Positions 18,154 through 28,324 of a DNA stretch of 64,000 nucleotides are shown here, piece by piece. Positions within the stretch are counted from its first letter, which is position 1, and each line of letters opens with the position of its first letter. Position numbers and translations under genes: made by a program. The DNA lies in NCBI GenBank assembly GCA_947579605.1, contig OX388322.1, positions 310,001 to 374,000 on the forward strand. Direction: 5' to 3'. Source of the DNA: Athripsodes cinereus (taxonomy: Eukaryota; Arthropoda; Insecta; Trichoptera; Leptoceridae). The notes beneath the pieces were generated by a model, which was not told where the DNA came from, did not search any database, and worked only from the letters and a program-made list of their open reading frames with translations.

Positions 18154-21100
18154 ACGATGATAGAAACGAAGTTGGGAGGTCCGCTCGACCACCCTCTCAA
18201 CCGGCAGGTGGGAGTTATAGAGGTCGTAGAAGGAATGGGAGGCGTCTTAACCGCGGAGAGATTTCTCCAGCACGAGGAGCAGAAATGGCAGACCAGGAGA
18301 ACAGGTTCCGTCCAGAGGAACGGATAGATAGGGAGGTAACACCCTCTCATCTGGTCACTCAAGTGGGGAGTGACCCGGTTTCCAGAGGACCAGATGAGGA
18401 AGAAAGTCCTCCGAGGAGTAATGTAGGAGGGTCGTGCCACGTGTGTCATGATGAAGAGAGAGGTCTTGTTCGTACCCTCCCAAAGGTGAGAGTAAAGATC
18501 AACGGGTGCGATTTGGTCGCCTTGGTGGACACGGCGTCTTCGCACAACTTAATTAGGCAAGGATTAGTGTTAAATGCTTGCGTCGATAATACGTCGGGTA
18601 CTACGTTACGACTTGCGGATGAAGGTGTGACCATGGCAGCAAATGGTAAGGCAGTTATGGACTTGGTAATGCAGGATCAGAATATTCCAACGGAGTTTCT
18701 AGTAGTTGATAACCTACGAGAGGAGGTCATCATAGGAATAGAATGGTTGACAGCGCAAAGGGCTGTAGTCGATCTATACAGAGGCTGTCTACACTTTGGG
18801 AGGACAGAGAGGGCTACCACGCACCTCTTACCCCAACGAAGAAAGGAGAGGGAGGACATAGAATTTCCAGAGATTCCCGCCGAACTAACTGGAGGAAAGA
18901 AAGAGGAACTAATGGGTGTATTGCAGGAGTTTAGCGGCATTTTCTCGCCTTATGCCGGCCCTGCACCATTGCAGCCTTATAAAATAAAGTTGACAGACAC
19001 GCAACCTATCAAGTTACCGCCGTATAAATTGTCAGACGTCAAGAAAAAGAACCTCTACGCGCAGCTGGAGGGAATGTTAGCTGATGGCGTGATTGAAGCC
19101 AGCAGGTCTCCTTACAGCTTCCCTATAGTGATGGCCCCAAAGAAAGGTAAGGAAGAGTTCAGGTTCTGCGTAGACTATCGGCGGCTTAATAAGGTGACGG
19201 AGGATGAGGTATCCCAACTGCCTGTAATTCAAGAAACGTTGAAGGATCTTGGAAGTGCAAGAATATTCTCCACCATCGACTTGCAGAAGGGGTATTGGCA
19301 GGTTCCTATGGAGGAATCGTCCAGGAAGTACACTGCGTTTACGACTCCAGATGGCGCGAGCTACCAGTTTTGGGTCCTCCCATTTGGTTTGAAGGGGGCA
19401 CCCTCCCAGTTCCAGAAGACTATGTGCCAGGAGGTACTCGCAGGCTATCTGAGGGACTTTTGTATGGTGTACCTCGACGACATTATTGTCTATTCTGCGG
19501 ACTGGAAGACGCACATGTATCACCTACGGTTGGTGTTCGAGCGGCTGCAACAGTTTAACTTGCGTTGTGCTGCAGACAAATGTAAGTTAGCAGCCGATGA
19601 ATTGAATTATCTAGGCCACGTCGTCACGCAAGGAGGGAATCACCCTCAGGCAGTACACGAGTTGTCCATCGTAGACACACCGGTACCTACGTCACGGCGG
19701 AAATTACGCGCATTCCTTGGGTTGTGCAACTGGTTGAGAGAATATGTGCCCAGGTTTGCCGATATGGCGGCTCCTCTGACGGATTTGCTGAGCACCAAAC
19801 GGCAGTTCAGGTGGAACGATGAAGCAGATGCCGCCATGAAGAGAATTAAGGAGGAGTTATCGAAGCCACTATCGTTAAGTCGGCCCGACTTCAATCGTCA
19901 GTTTATATTGCAAACAGACGCTAGCAAGTTCGGCGTCGCGGCGGTGCTATTTCACGAGCGTCCTGACGGCGGACGTGACGTAATATCATATGCTAGCAGC
20001 AGATTTTCTGCCACCGAACAGAGGTGGCACTCGAATGAACAAGAAGCCTATGCGGCCGTATGGGCAGTACGTAGATATAGGCCTTTCTTGGAAGGTGCCT
20101 CTTTTATATTGCGTACGGACAACAGGGCCCTCACCTGGTTGTCTAGCGCCAAGGATGAGAGGGCAAAACTAACTCGATGGGCGTTACTCCTACAGGAGTT
20201 CAACTTTACTATCGAGCACTGCCCCGGGGAGAAGAATGAGCTCCCAGATTACCTATCGAGGAGACCGGAAGGCCCTGGAGAGGTCCACACGGATGATATG
20301 GACCGAACTATGTATCCAGAAGTGAGACAAGAGGGTTGGAAAACCGAGGAAGTAAATTACGTTATGCAGATAGAAGGAGGCCCTAGTACCAGCCAGGGGG
20401 GTGAAGACCCCTCCGACAGCTTAGCAAGACAGATACAAGGTGCTCAACAGAGGGATTCTAGAATATCCAGACTCATGGCGTATGTTGAGAATGCCCATAG
20501 CTCAAACGACAGGGAAAGACATCTCCTCAGGCTATATACAGTGAGGGACGGTGCATTATACCGTAATATGAAGGACAATCAGGGGTACAGATTAATTGTA
20601 CCTAAGTTTATGATAACGAAGGTAATGAAGAGGTATCATAATGATCCATTGGCTGGACATCCCGGCGGGAGAGAGACGCTGAGAGCGGTACAACGCCATT
20701 ACGTATGGCGAGGAATGGGAAAGGACGTGCGGCGTTATGTAAAGCAGTGTATGGTATGTGCAAAGGCGAGAGCAGCGCCTCCACAGCCACGAGCCCCCTT
20801 GGGCTCTACACAAGCAAAGCGTCCTTTTGAATTAATTTCTATAGATTTAATGGGACAATACCCACGATCGACAAAGGGAAATAAAAATATTTTGGTAGTT
20901 ACCGATTTATTTACAAAATGGGTAGAAGCTTTTCCTATGCGGGCCGGACAGGCCCCGCAAATCATTAACATTTTAGAGACACAGATTTTCTCGAGATACG
21001 GTTATCCGAAGGCGATCGTATCCGACAATGGTCGGCAATTTGGACATCGAGCATGGAAAGAGGCCATTGCCAGGTGGCAGTGTCAGCACTGGACTACAGC

Positions 21101-21710
21101 GGTGTACCACCCCAGAGCTAATATCGTTGAGCGGAGAAACCAAGAGATAAAGAAGGGACTGAGAATCCACCTGTTAAATAAACCACACAAGCTGTGGGAG
21201 GAATGCCTTGGTAAGGTGGTAAGTTCACTCAGAAGTCGGCAAAACGAGGCAACGGGCCTCACACCGACCCAGGCACTTCTAGGATATGAGGCTAAAAAGC
21301 CTGGAGAGTGGGCGTTGAGGACAGAGCTGGATTCAGCTCCATCGCGAGATAGGGAGGAAATGGACAGGCAGATCCGAGCGAACCAGAGGGAATATTGCAA
21401 TAGGTATGCCTCAGAAAATCAGGAAGGCCGAAGTTATGCAACAGGAGACAAAGTTATGATGAGGGAGCATCCTTTGTCGAATCAGAGCGCCGGGGTGCAC
21501 GCCGGTTTTGCTCCTAAGTGGTCAGGTCCCTACAGAGTATTGATTCCAATTGGTAGTGGCCGTGTATATTGGATTGATAAGCATGGGAAGCCTATAAAGG
21601 TACATATAGATGACTTAAGAACAGCGCCAGAGGAGTGGATAGAGATAGGGGAGGCCTCTACCCAACCACAAGAAGTAGTTGCTGAATTAGAAGCACCACG
21701 GGGAGATTAG
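18012..21710 (+). CDS. pol: Pol polyprotein: protease, reverse transcriptase, RNase H, integrase
   Basis: The frame is -1 relative to gag, open from just after a TAA at 18009-18011, and has no needed start because it is reached by frameshifting. The aspartic protease core LVDTASSHNLI has its Asp codon at 18528 (DTA, a variant of DTG). Reverse transcriptase has STIDLQKGYW (Asp at 19278) and YLDD (19470). RNase H has TDAS (19917) and RTDN (20118). Integrase has a zinc-binding H-H-C-C (20637, 20658, 20748, 20757) and the catalytic D, D and E at 20844, 21024 and 21129, giving D-59-D-34-E spacing. A WSGPYRV block near 21520 resembles the GPY/F module. There are no internal stops. The domain order with integrase last defines Ty3/gypsy. 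Confidence 0.95.
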   Translation, partial: WQPFAERVPSTETGTESRRTGEEHMAGKRLAPWAERRRGVSRTGATINDDRNEVGRSARPPSQPAGGSYRGRRRNGRRLNRGEISPARGAEMADQENRFRPEERIDREVTPSHLVTQVGSDPVSRGPDEEESPPRSNVGGSCHVCHDEERGLVRTLPKVRVKINGCDLVALVDTASSHNLIRQGLVLNACVDNTSGTTLRLADEGVTMAANGKAVMDLVMQDQNIPTEFLVVDNLREEVIIGIEWLTAQRAVVDLYRGCLHFGRTERATTHLLPQRRKEREDIEFPEIPAELTGGKKEELMGVLQEFSGIFSPYAGPAPLQPYKIKLTDTQPIKLPPYKLSDVKKKNLYAQLEGMLADGVIEASRSPYSFPIVMAPKKGKEEFRFCVDYRRLNKVTEDEVSQLPVIQETLKDLGSARIFSTIDLQKGYWQVPMEESSRKYTAFTTPDGASYQFWVLPFGLKGAPSQFQKTMCQEVLAGYLRDFCMVYLDDIIVYSADWKTHMYHLRLVFERLQQFNLRCAADKCKLAADELNYLGHVVTQGGNHPQAVHELSIVDTPVPTSRRKLRAFLGLCNWLREYVPRFADMAAPLTDLLSTKRQFRWNDEADAAMKRIKEELSKPLSLSRPDFNRQFILQTDASKFGVAAVLFHERPDGGRDVISYASSRFSATEQRWHSNEQEAYAAVWAVRRYRPFLEGASFILRTDNRALTWLSSAKDERAKLTRWALLLQEFNFTIEHCPGEKNELPDYLSRRPEGPGEVHTDDMDRTMYPEVRQEGWKTEEVNYVMQIEGGPSTSQGGEDPSDSLARQIQGAQQRDSRISRLMAYVENAHSSNDRERHLLRLYTVRDGALYRNMKDNQGYRLIVPKFMITKVMKRYHNDPLAGHPGGRETLRAVQRHYVWRGMGKDVRRYVKQCMVCAKARAAPPQPRAPLGSTQAKRPFELISIDLMGQYPRSTKGNKNILVVTDLFTKWVEAFPMRAGQAPQIINILETQIFSRYGYPKAIVSDNGRQFGHRAWKEAIARWQCQHWTTAVYHPRANIVERRNQEIKKGLRIHLLNKPHKLWEECLGKVVSSLRSRQNEATGLTPTQALLGYEAKKPGEWALRTELDSAPSRDREEMDRQIRANQREYCNRYASENQEGRSYATGDKVMMREHPLSNQSAGVHAGFAPKWSGPYRVLIPIGSGRVYWIDKHGKPIKVHIDDLRTAPEEWIEIGEASTQPQEVVAELEAPRGD
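18090..18146 (+). promoter_or_regulatory. -1 ribosomal frameshift signal (GGGAAAC plus stem-loop)
   Basis: GGGAAAC at 18090-18096 is in the right phase for tandem slippage (gag codons GGA at 18091 and AAC at 18094). It fits the X XXY YYZ rule and lies 55 bases before the gag stop. Six bases further, CGCCCTGG (18103-18110) can pair with CCAGG and GGGCG words at 18133-18137 and 18142-18146 to form a stem. The same heptamer works as a -1 site in some retroviruses. The exact stem is inferred. Confidence 0.8.
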
Positions 21711-23340
21711 TTAGGAGGGGTGTAGAAAGTTAGCCGTGGGGTTTACGGCGGAAGAATATAGCCCCCCCTTTTTTGTTCAGTATGTTTTTGTGTGTCCCGT
21801 AAAAGCCGGGAAAACGAAAAATTACTGCAGGTGGTCAACATGGAACCGTTGACGGAATGTACATAGACTAGGTAAAATGTGTTATAGTGTAAATTTCGTA
21901 AAATGTAAATAAGTAGGTATAGATTTTTTTTTATTCCAAATAATTATAGGTCGTGTAGAAATAAGATGACTTAGATAAGAAGTTTTAGGTTTAACAAAAA
22001 TGTATATGTTCTAGGGGTTAGGTATGGTTTAGGTATATTTGGTAGGTAAATTATATTAACGGAGGTATATATATTATATTATTTGTAAAATGTGGAATTA
22101 AATTAAATTTAATGTGTGTGATAGCTAACCGAGTTGAACAGTTGTCGGGGATCCGAATGAATGGGGGAAGCCAGGTGTTGATCGGCAGTAATTGTCGATC
22201 GGCGGATTAATTAAGTGGAAATTAATCAGGGTCTTCCCAGGGTCACGTACGCTGTAGAAAAATCCAGAGAGTAGATCTTATGATAGGTGTCTCACATGGG
22301 ACAGGTGATAATTGGTTCGCGAAACCATATCGGACTAAGTAGGGCACTTAGTCAGTTCTAAAAAGGAGGAATACCTACTTAGGATAGTCTGAGATAGTTA
22401 GAAGTCAATTTCACAACATTTAAATAGGAGGGGATAGATTAGGTATAAAGTTATCTTTTAAGATAGATTGAAGTAGCGGTTTTATTATGTGTTTGAAATT
22501 TCAAATACTTGTAATTTTCTTTTTTTTATTAATTTATAATGTATATAAATAAGCCTTCCACCTTGGTAATATGTTTTGATTTGATAAGAGTATTGTAAAT
22601 ATCATTAAGATGAGATATGGAAATTGTATTAATGATAATTGTGAAAAGATGAGAATATATACAGGAGTTAAAATTGCTTATTTAAATTAATAGATAAATT
22701 GATATAATATAATGATAAGTTTTGCAATTTGTGTAAATAATACGTACCCGTAGTAGGTACCAGGTTGTGTGTATATATGCTAATAATGATGTATAATCAC
22801 TTTGTATGTGTGTATATATTAATAATGATGTTGATGTATAGATATTGATAAGATGTTGCATAATCACGTTGCATATGGATATATCGATGATGATGTTATG
22901 GTTTTATATATTATGATGTAATAAGGGGGGATAGGTACAAATTATGAGAGGGTTAATTCAGCAAACGAGGGTAGCAGATGATTTAAAATTTTGAGATAAT
23001 TTGAGTATTAGTGTATTTATCCATTTGACGCTAAAAGTTATGATTGGTAAAAAGAGTAAAACTAAATGGATTGGCGCCGGGCACTTGAATCATCTGCACT
23101 CTTAAGTTCGTTGGACTAGCACTGCGCATTTCTGAGGCTAGATCAGAGGAAGAGGAACTATAGAGGGTTCTTGAAGTTAGTTAGTTGTTAGCAATGTTTG
23201 CAATAAAAATGAAAATAAAACAATTGTATAACTTTGATAGGAGAACCTGATGTCCAGGTAGATGTTTTGATTTCTATAGGGGTGTGTAATAATTCAGATT
23301 GTATGTGTTTTCTTTCATATGGGAGTTTTTGGTCGCCTGA
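21711..23340 (+). other. Long non-coding segment after pol
   Basis: About 1.6 kb between the pol stop and the purine-rich tract. There is no env-like frame on either strand; the longest frame is a 61-codon minus one of repetitive composition. A more GC-rich island lies at about 22120-22340 with two GATCGGC words in near-inverted setting. Its role is unknown; it could carry packaging, export or regulatory signals. Confidence 0.7.
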
Positions 23341-23350
23341 GTGGGGTGGA
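23339..23350 (+). other. Putative polypurine tract
   Basis: GAGTGGGGTGGA directly precedes the 3' LTR. It has two T interruptions, so it is a weak tract, but it is in the expected position for plus-strand priming. Confidence 0.5.
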
Positions 23351-23351
23351 T

Positions 23352-26300
23352 TGTTATGGTTCTGTATTTTAGAACGACCAAAAATCTCCCAAATACCTAC
23401 ATCTGTATGAGATAAGAAAAAAAAATGTGAAATTTTGCTATCAGCGGCAAACTAGATAATTAGTAGAGCAATTATATTTATTGGTGACAAATATTTTGTT
23501 TACGAATATTATGGAAATATTTGCATAATCACTCGTGAGAAGAAAGCGGCGAGGTCCAATTAGTTAAGGTACCTGGCGTTGTGCAATAAACAGATTGCAT
23601 TCGCACGTGGGACGGGATGCCGGCATATTCTTTGTGATTTTCTAAGGGGGTCGTAAAATATTATAGAAGATAATATTATTAGGAAGTTCGAATATCTTGT
23701 TGTGAAATAATAAACGCGGCTTCCTCAAAGAGAAAAAAGACAATATTGAAATGTAGTCCGTGGGAATGAGATATTTTGCTGAAAAACAATAAATGCGACA
23801 GTAAAATAGAACATGGAAAAAAAGGGAGCTGATAAGAAATTCTATCTAGGTGGCCAGTAATTATATACGTCACGAAATACCTACCACTAATATAACGCAG
23901 TATGTATGTACTTACTTGCGTTATTGGGGGGGATTATTAATAAAGAAGTGTTGATCAATCAATTATGTATTACATTATCAGTTGTTGAAAATCATATTGA
24001 AATGAATGGAAGGATAGCCGGACTAATTAATAGGTGTGTAAGTAGGCTTATTAATACACAGGTGAAGATAGAAAGAGAGAATAATTTATAATTACGAGAG
24101 ATTCGAATTAAAGGATAGAATAATTATAGAATGTTGTTGCAATGAACCCAAAGTGTGTACGTAAGATCTGATTTTATTGAATGAATAAGTAGAAGTGAAT
24201 ATAGATATATAGATAATTAATTGATATCGGGAATTCGTTATCAATATTTTTTCTTGTATATTGTATGAGGTGTATGTAAGGCTTTCTTTTACTAATCTTA
24301 TACCTACTATGATTTTAGGTAATAATCATTGGACGTCTAGGTATAAATAAATAACGAAATAGAATTACTCATACGATATTTACGAGGTATGAGTAGTCTT
24401 CATTATGTATTTGTAAATTTTAATTAAGGGTAGGAATAAGATAAAGATACCTAAATGTGAAACATGGATATCTTAATTAGGTATGTGTCGTGATAGAAAT
24501 GAAATAAGCAAGATCTACCTAAATATGAAGGGGAGTAAATAGATAAACCGATAGATATTTTTAGAGTCGAGAATTATTATTGATATTATGAGTTTTGAAC
24601 GGAGAAGGAGATGTGAAGCGCATAGATGATTAGTATCTAAGCCATAAATTACGACTCGAAAGGCGGTATAATGTTAGGAAGAGATAGAAGATGTTAAAAT
24701 AAGATAGAACGACGTTCGGACCGCATCCCTGTGTTACATTGGCGAGAATCATAGGGGGTGGATGCGAGAGATAAGGAAGTACGTCGTGATTGGAGAATTA
24801 GAGATTTTACCCGCGAAATCTGGTATAAAAGCTCATACATATCGGAAAATTAGGAGAATTCAAAAATAGTTGTGAAGGGATACCGCGATTGTTATTCGCG
24901 GAAGGGCCGAGAGATTAAAATTCAGTTGAGAAGAGAGACCGCGATTTAGTTATTCGCGGAGAATCGCGAGTAGTATTCGCGAAAAGTGATTTTGTTGTGA
25001 GAAATTAATTCGCGGAAATAACTTAGAGATTGTTTGTAGTGAGATCAAATTCAAATTCAAATTGATCGATCGAGATTGTTATACATAGTCGCGAAAATTT
25101 GGGAGAAATTAATAATAAGATATTAATAATCGTGAATAAGAACTAATAATTGTGAGTCAAATGATTCGTAGTGAACAAGTAAACGAATATATCGGTGTGT
25201 AATTACACAATACCAATCAACCAACTATTCTAATCTATAGTAAATCATTGATTACTGATTGATTAGCTGTCGAAGCGGTGCGATAGACTTTACTCAATGA
25301 GTTGGCAAATTAAAATCATAACGCAAGAAGCCTACGACTAGTGTGAACTGTGTGACGTCGCAGAGGGTCAGAGGTGAATTAGCCAACGGGGAGATTTCAC
25401 TTAGAAGGGGAGGACACGTTAATGCTGTGCGTCAAGAAACGGGAGATACCTACAATCAGATTTCGATTAATTTTCTTATTTCGCTACTCGAGGTCGAAAG
25501 GAAGATAAGATCTACATACATCGGAGGCGCGGTTAATCATATCGTAAGAAAAATTGTTTTAATTTAAATTTATGTCTACTTTATTTTTATTATACACATT
25601 GTTATCAAATTATTGATTGATAATTATTATGTTTTAATGAGTAACTAGTTATTGATGACCTGGATAAATTATTATCGTGGATAGTTACCTTGTTGTGGTA
25701 TGACTATTAGTTGATTTTGATTTTGTGTATTTAATATTATTTGATAATATTTTGTTTTATGAACAACTGATTATGGATGACTGACTTTAATAATTTTGTG
25801 AATCAGCATTTATTATGGTTTATTAGTGGGTTCATTTTTTTTTAATGTGTAAATAACTACCAATTGATACTCTTACTTAATTATAAAATTTTCATGAATA
25901 ATTCATAGTGAAAATAATAATATTAATTTGTCATACGCAAGTACCTAGTGGTACGACTACTGCCAGTTTAATCTAGCCTTAATTAATCTAGAGTTCGCAG
26001 TTTTATGAGACTAGTATAATGTTTCAATTGTTTTCTTCGAACTGATTACATTGCTTTTTTTTGTATATGAATATAACATTACACTGAGTTACATACATAT
26101 ATAAACATGATATGTTCTTAATTTGTCTTGTAAATAATAGCTGTTTTAATTATATATATTATTTTTTTTTATTATTATTGACTAACTTATTGAAATTACC
26201 TACATTACTATTACTGTATATTGTGGTATTACCAAGGTGGAAACTGTTGAGTAATATTATTGTTTAATTGTGTAAATAAACCATATTTTGTATCAAATTC

Positions 26301-26596
26301 TCTAGAGTTTACAATTAGTAGAATAGTTAGCATTCCCTATCCCACCACTTGCTTGCATACTTATTGAGTTTCGAAGGAGGAAGAGAGAAAGGCCCTCTCG
26401 CGGTTCAAACCCGCAGAGGAAGATATCGTACGGGTTGTTAGCTACCTCCGGCTGTTCGTAGGAGCGGAGGACTGAGGACTTATCTCCATCAGGGTGAGCT
26501 AGCCGGGAAAAGAGGTAAGTCCCCCCCCCCCTTCTGAGAGTAGAGGAGTGAATCCCGGAGGGTAGCGCTGCTGAAAGCCTAAGAACACCCGTATCA
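23352..26596 (+). repeat. 3' LTR (3,245 bp)
   Basis: Apart from one missing T near 24248, I noticed no difference from the 5' LTR. Offsets of matching landmarks stay at 9979 before that point and 9978 after it. It carries its own TATA box (24824-24830) and splice donor (about 26512-26520), so it could drive transcription into the right flank. Confidence 0.93.
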
Positions 26597-26599
26597 AAC

Positions 26600-26735
26600 T
26601 ATTGAAACTAAAAAAATGTATTAAAACTTTGTTAATTTGAACAATTATAAGATAATAATATTTAATTTTGAAAAATGAGACGTCAGAGGTATCAGGCAGC
26701 TACTACCAGCGCCATCCACCGACCGAATCATATAA
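26600..26735. other. Non-coding right flank of the retrotransposon
   Basis: AT-rich DNA after the AACT duplication; nothing is recognised. Confidence 0.4.
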
Positions 26736-26739
26736 GTAT

Positions 26740-26812
26740 ATCTGCCTTCTGCAGGACACTTCAAAACTAACATAAAAGAATTGGAGGTGAATTCTTTACC
26801 GGCAACTTCACG
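26740..26812 (-). mobile_element. SINE-B fragment, head part
   Basis: In minus orientation the pieces TGCAGGACACTTCAAAACT and GAATTCTTTACCGGC match the SINE-B head (TCGAGTGTCC and GGTAAAGAATT). It is short and diverged. Confidence 0.55.
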
Positions 26813-26821
26813 AGTCGAAAT

Positions 26822-26967
26822 ATGTATAGGCATGCATAGGTCAAATCAAATAATTCTCCATTAAAAATGTATAGGCATCTATAGGTCAAATCAAATAAAT
26901 CTCCATTAAAAATGTATAGGCATGCATAGGTCAAATCAAATAATTCTCCATTAAAAATGTATAACAT
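26822..26967. repeat. Tandem repeat, 45-bp unit, about three copies
   Basis: Units start at 26822, 26867 and 26912 with ATGTATAGGCAT and share GGTCAAATCAAATAA and TCTCCATTAAAA. A fourth unit breaks off at about 26967. The period is a multiple of three, so the minus strand stays open and repeats a 15-residue phrase. With so little else coding-like I regard that frame as a by-product. Confidence 0.85.
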
Positions 26968-27034
26968 TAACTCAACTCGAACACTTTCAACACTCTGCCA
27001 GAGCCAGCCTTCCCATTCAAAACACATTTGCGTT

Positions 27035-27151
27035 TATATACAAATAAATAATAATATATTATTATTTATTTGTATATAATGTAATATATATTATAATAAT
27101 ATATTATATATTAATATATAATAATATATTATTATTTATTTGTATATAATG
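27035..27151. repeat. Perfect 44-bp AT palindrome plus a repeated half
   Basis: 27035-27078 reads the same on both strands (TATATACAAATAAATAATAA and its complement). After about 45 bases of TA-rich DNA, the right half recurs at about 27121-27149. This is a cruciform-prone AT tract. Confidence 0.8.
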
Positions 27152-27289
27152 GAGTTTTACGCAATACATATCAAAAAAAAAAATTCAACATTTGCGCTTA
27201 TTAATTAACCTTTTTTCGTAACATTACTGACTCTCTGATAAATGTTGTATTGTAATGAAAATACGTCCAGGCTGTAAATAAAATAAACA

Positions 27290-27530
27290 TTACATGCATA
27301 GACAATTCACACATATCGAGCTAGTCCCAAATTAAGATGAATCATTTATTATGGGTGCTAACACGACGATACACATATATACAATGCACTAAACATATAT
27401 ACATGTAACACCCAGACCCAGTACAATTTAAAAAATGTAAATTCTTCATTTTACCCTGGCCGAGAATCGAACCCGGGACCTCGTGGCTCAAAGGCAAGAG
27501 ATTTTCTTTCGCGCCACATCGGTCGCCTGT
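27290..27530 (-). mobile_element. SINE-C copy (tRNA-derived)
   Basis: Read on the minus strand it begins GGCGACCGATGTGGCGCG (box-A region) and has box B GGGTTCGATTCTC. It continues through GGTGTTACATGTATATATG-like blocks and TCGTGTTAGC, and ends GACTAGCTCGATATGTGTG with a CATGTAATG tail. The tRNA-like part spans roughly 27465-27530. Confidence 0.8.
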
Positions 27531-27539
27531 GAAACACAC

Positions 27540-28045
27540 AAATAAGTATTCAAATGAAAAAAACACAAATAATTATTCGTTACTTCCACAAGATTTTGAA
27601 CGAATTGTTATTCTGAAAATTTCATTTACCTCAGCAGTGTCAATAATGTTTGAGTTTATTCTCGATTCAACATAATATATTATTAATCAAATCTAACGAA
27701 ATTTGGATTGAGGAAACGTGAAACTGATGTGTGCGGTGTGTGAGCTTCCGTTGGGTGAAGTTCCAAGTATCTACGTTATAATATTACATATTCACTTCCT
27801 CTGGAATGTATTCAGCCGTTATACGGGAAATAGGCCTTCATAAATACGTTATACTTTATTTTGTTATTATGAATAAACTTACAATGATTTTCCAGATTTA
27901 GGTACAGTATAAATAATGCGTTCAATTATATCAAACATCAAGAAATCGTCATGGAGATAGGTTATAATATTTATAATGGAAGTCGTCAGTAATAAAAATA
28001 CTTCTCACTAATATCATCAAAATGTAAATAATTTAAATAAAAAAT
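27540..28045. other. AT-rich non-coding stretch, nothing recognised
   Basis: Nothing here can be supported as a gene or repeat. Confidence 0.45.
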
Positions 28046-28049
28046 ATGA

Positions 28050-28115
28050 CGACTTTTATAGCTCCGTATTGTGATGATGTCAAATCAAGAGCGCTTTACA
28101 ACATCTTGGATAACA
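28050..28115 (-). mobile_element. Non-coding 3' end of the CR1/L2-like LINE
   Basis: TTTTATAGCTCCGTATTG and CAAATCAAGAGCGCTTTAC match the block at 56.6 kb and the 3' UTR of the 6.8 kb LINE, in the same orientation. No coding part is attached. Confidence 0.5.
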
Positions 28116-28194
28116 TTCACGTCCATTTTCAAAATTACATAGTCTCAATAAAAAAAATCCTATGAATAAGATTAAATAATAATTTTGTACTTTG

Positions 28195-28322
28195 ATACTA
28201 TACCATCACAGCATATCCAACAAACTGGGTAGCCAGCAGACCGGTTGCATGTAATAAACATGCAAACATTTACAGGACACTCGAAAACTTACGTAAAAGA
28301 ATATCAATTATTGGTCGAGTCT
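28195..28322 (-). mobile_element. SINE-B copy with internal deletion
   Basis: The tail part (ACCATCACAGCATATCC, GGGTAGCCAGCAGACC, GCATGTAATAAACATGC) is joined directly to the head part (TTTACAGGACACTCGAAAAC). About 100 bases of the middle are missing. Confidence 0.7.
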
Positions 28323-28324
28323 CT

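Larger units (their letters stand above)
13373..26596 (+). mobile_element. Complete Ty3/gypsy LTR retrotransposon with 3.25-kb LTRs
   Basis: The element spans 13,224 bp. TG...CA-bounded LTRs lie at 13373-16618 and 23352-26596, and a 4-bp direct repeat AACT flanks it at 13369-13372 and 26597-26600. It has a primer-binding-site-like TGGCGC six bases after the 5' LTR, then gag, then pol (protease, reverse transcriptase, RNase H, integrase: the Ty3/gypsy order), a long non-coding segment and a short purine-rich tract before the 3' LTR. There is no env. The LTRs appear to differ by one T in a T run (7 at about 14268 versus 6 in the 3' copy), which implies a very recent insertion. Both genes are open and all catalytic residues I looked for are present, so the copy looks autonomous. 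Confidence 0.95.

Noticed and set aside
18039..21400. Minus-strand frames of up to 168 codons across gag-pol
   Set aside because: Complement shadows of pol with no recognisable domain.
21711..23340. Hidden env gene of the gypsy element
   Set aside because: No frame above about 60 codons and no signal peptide, cleavage site or transmembrane pattern on either strand.
26767..27027. 86-codon minus frame with repeated phrase
   Set aside because: Produced by the 45-base tandem repeat and a SINE-B fragment, with no independent sign of coding.
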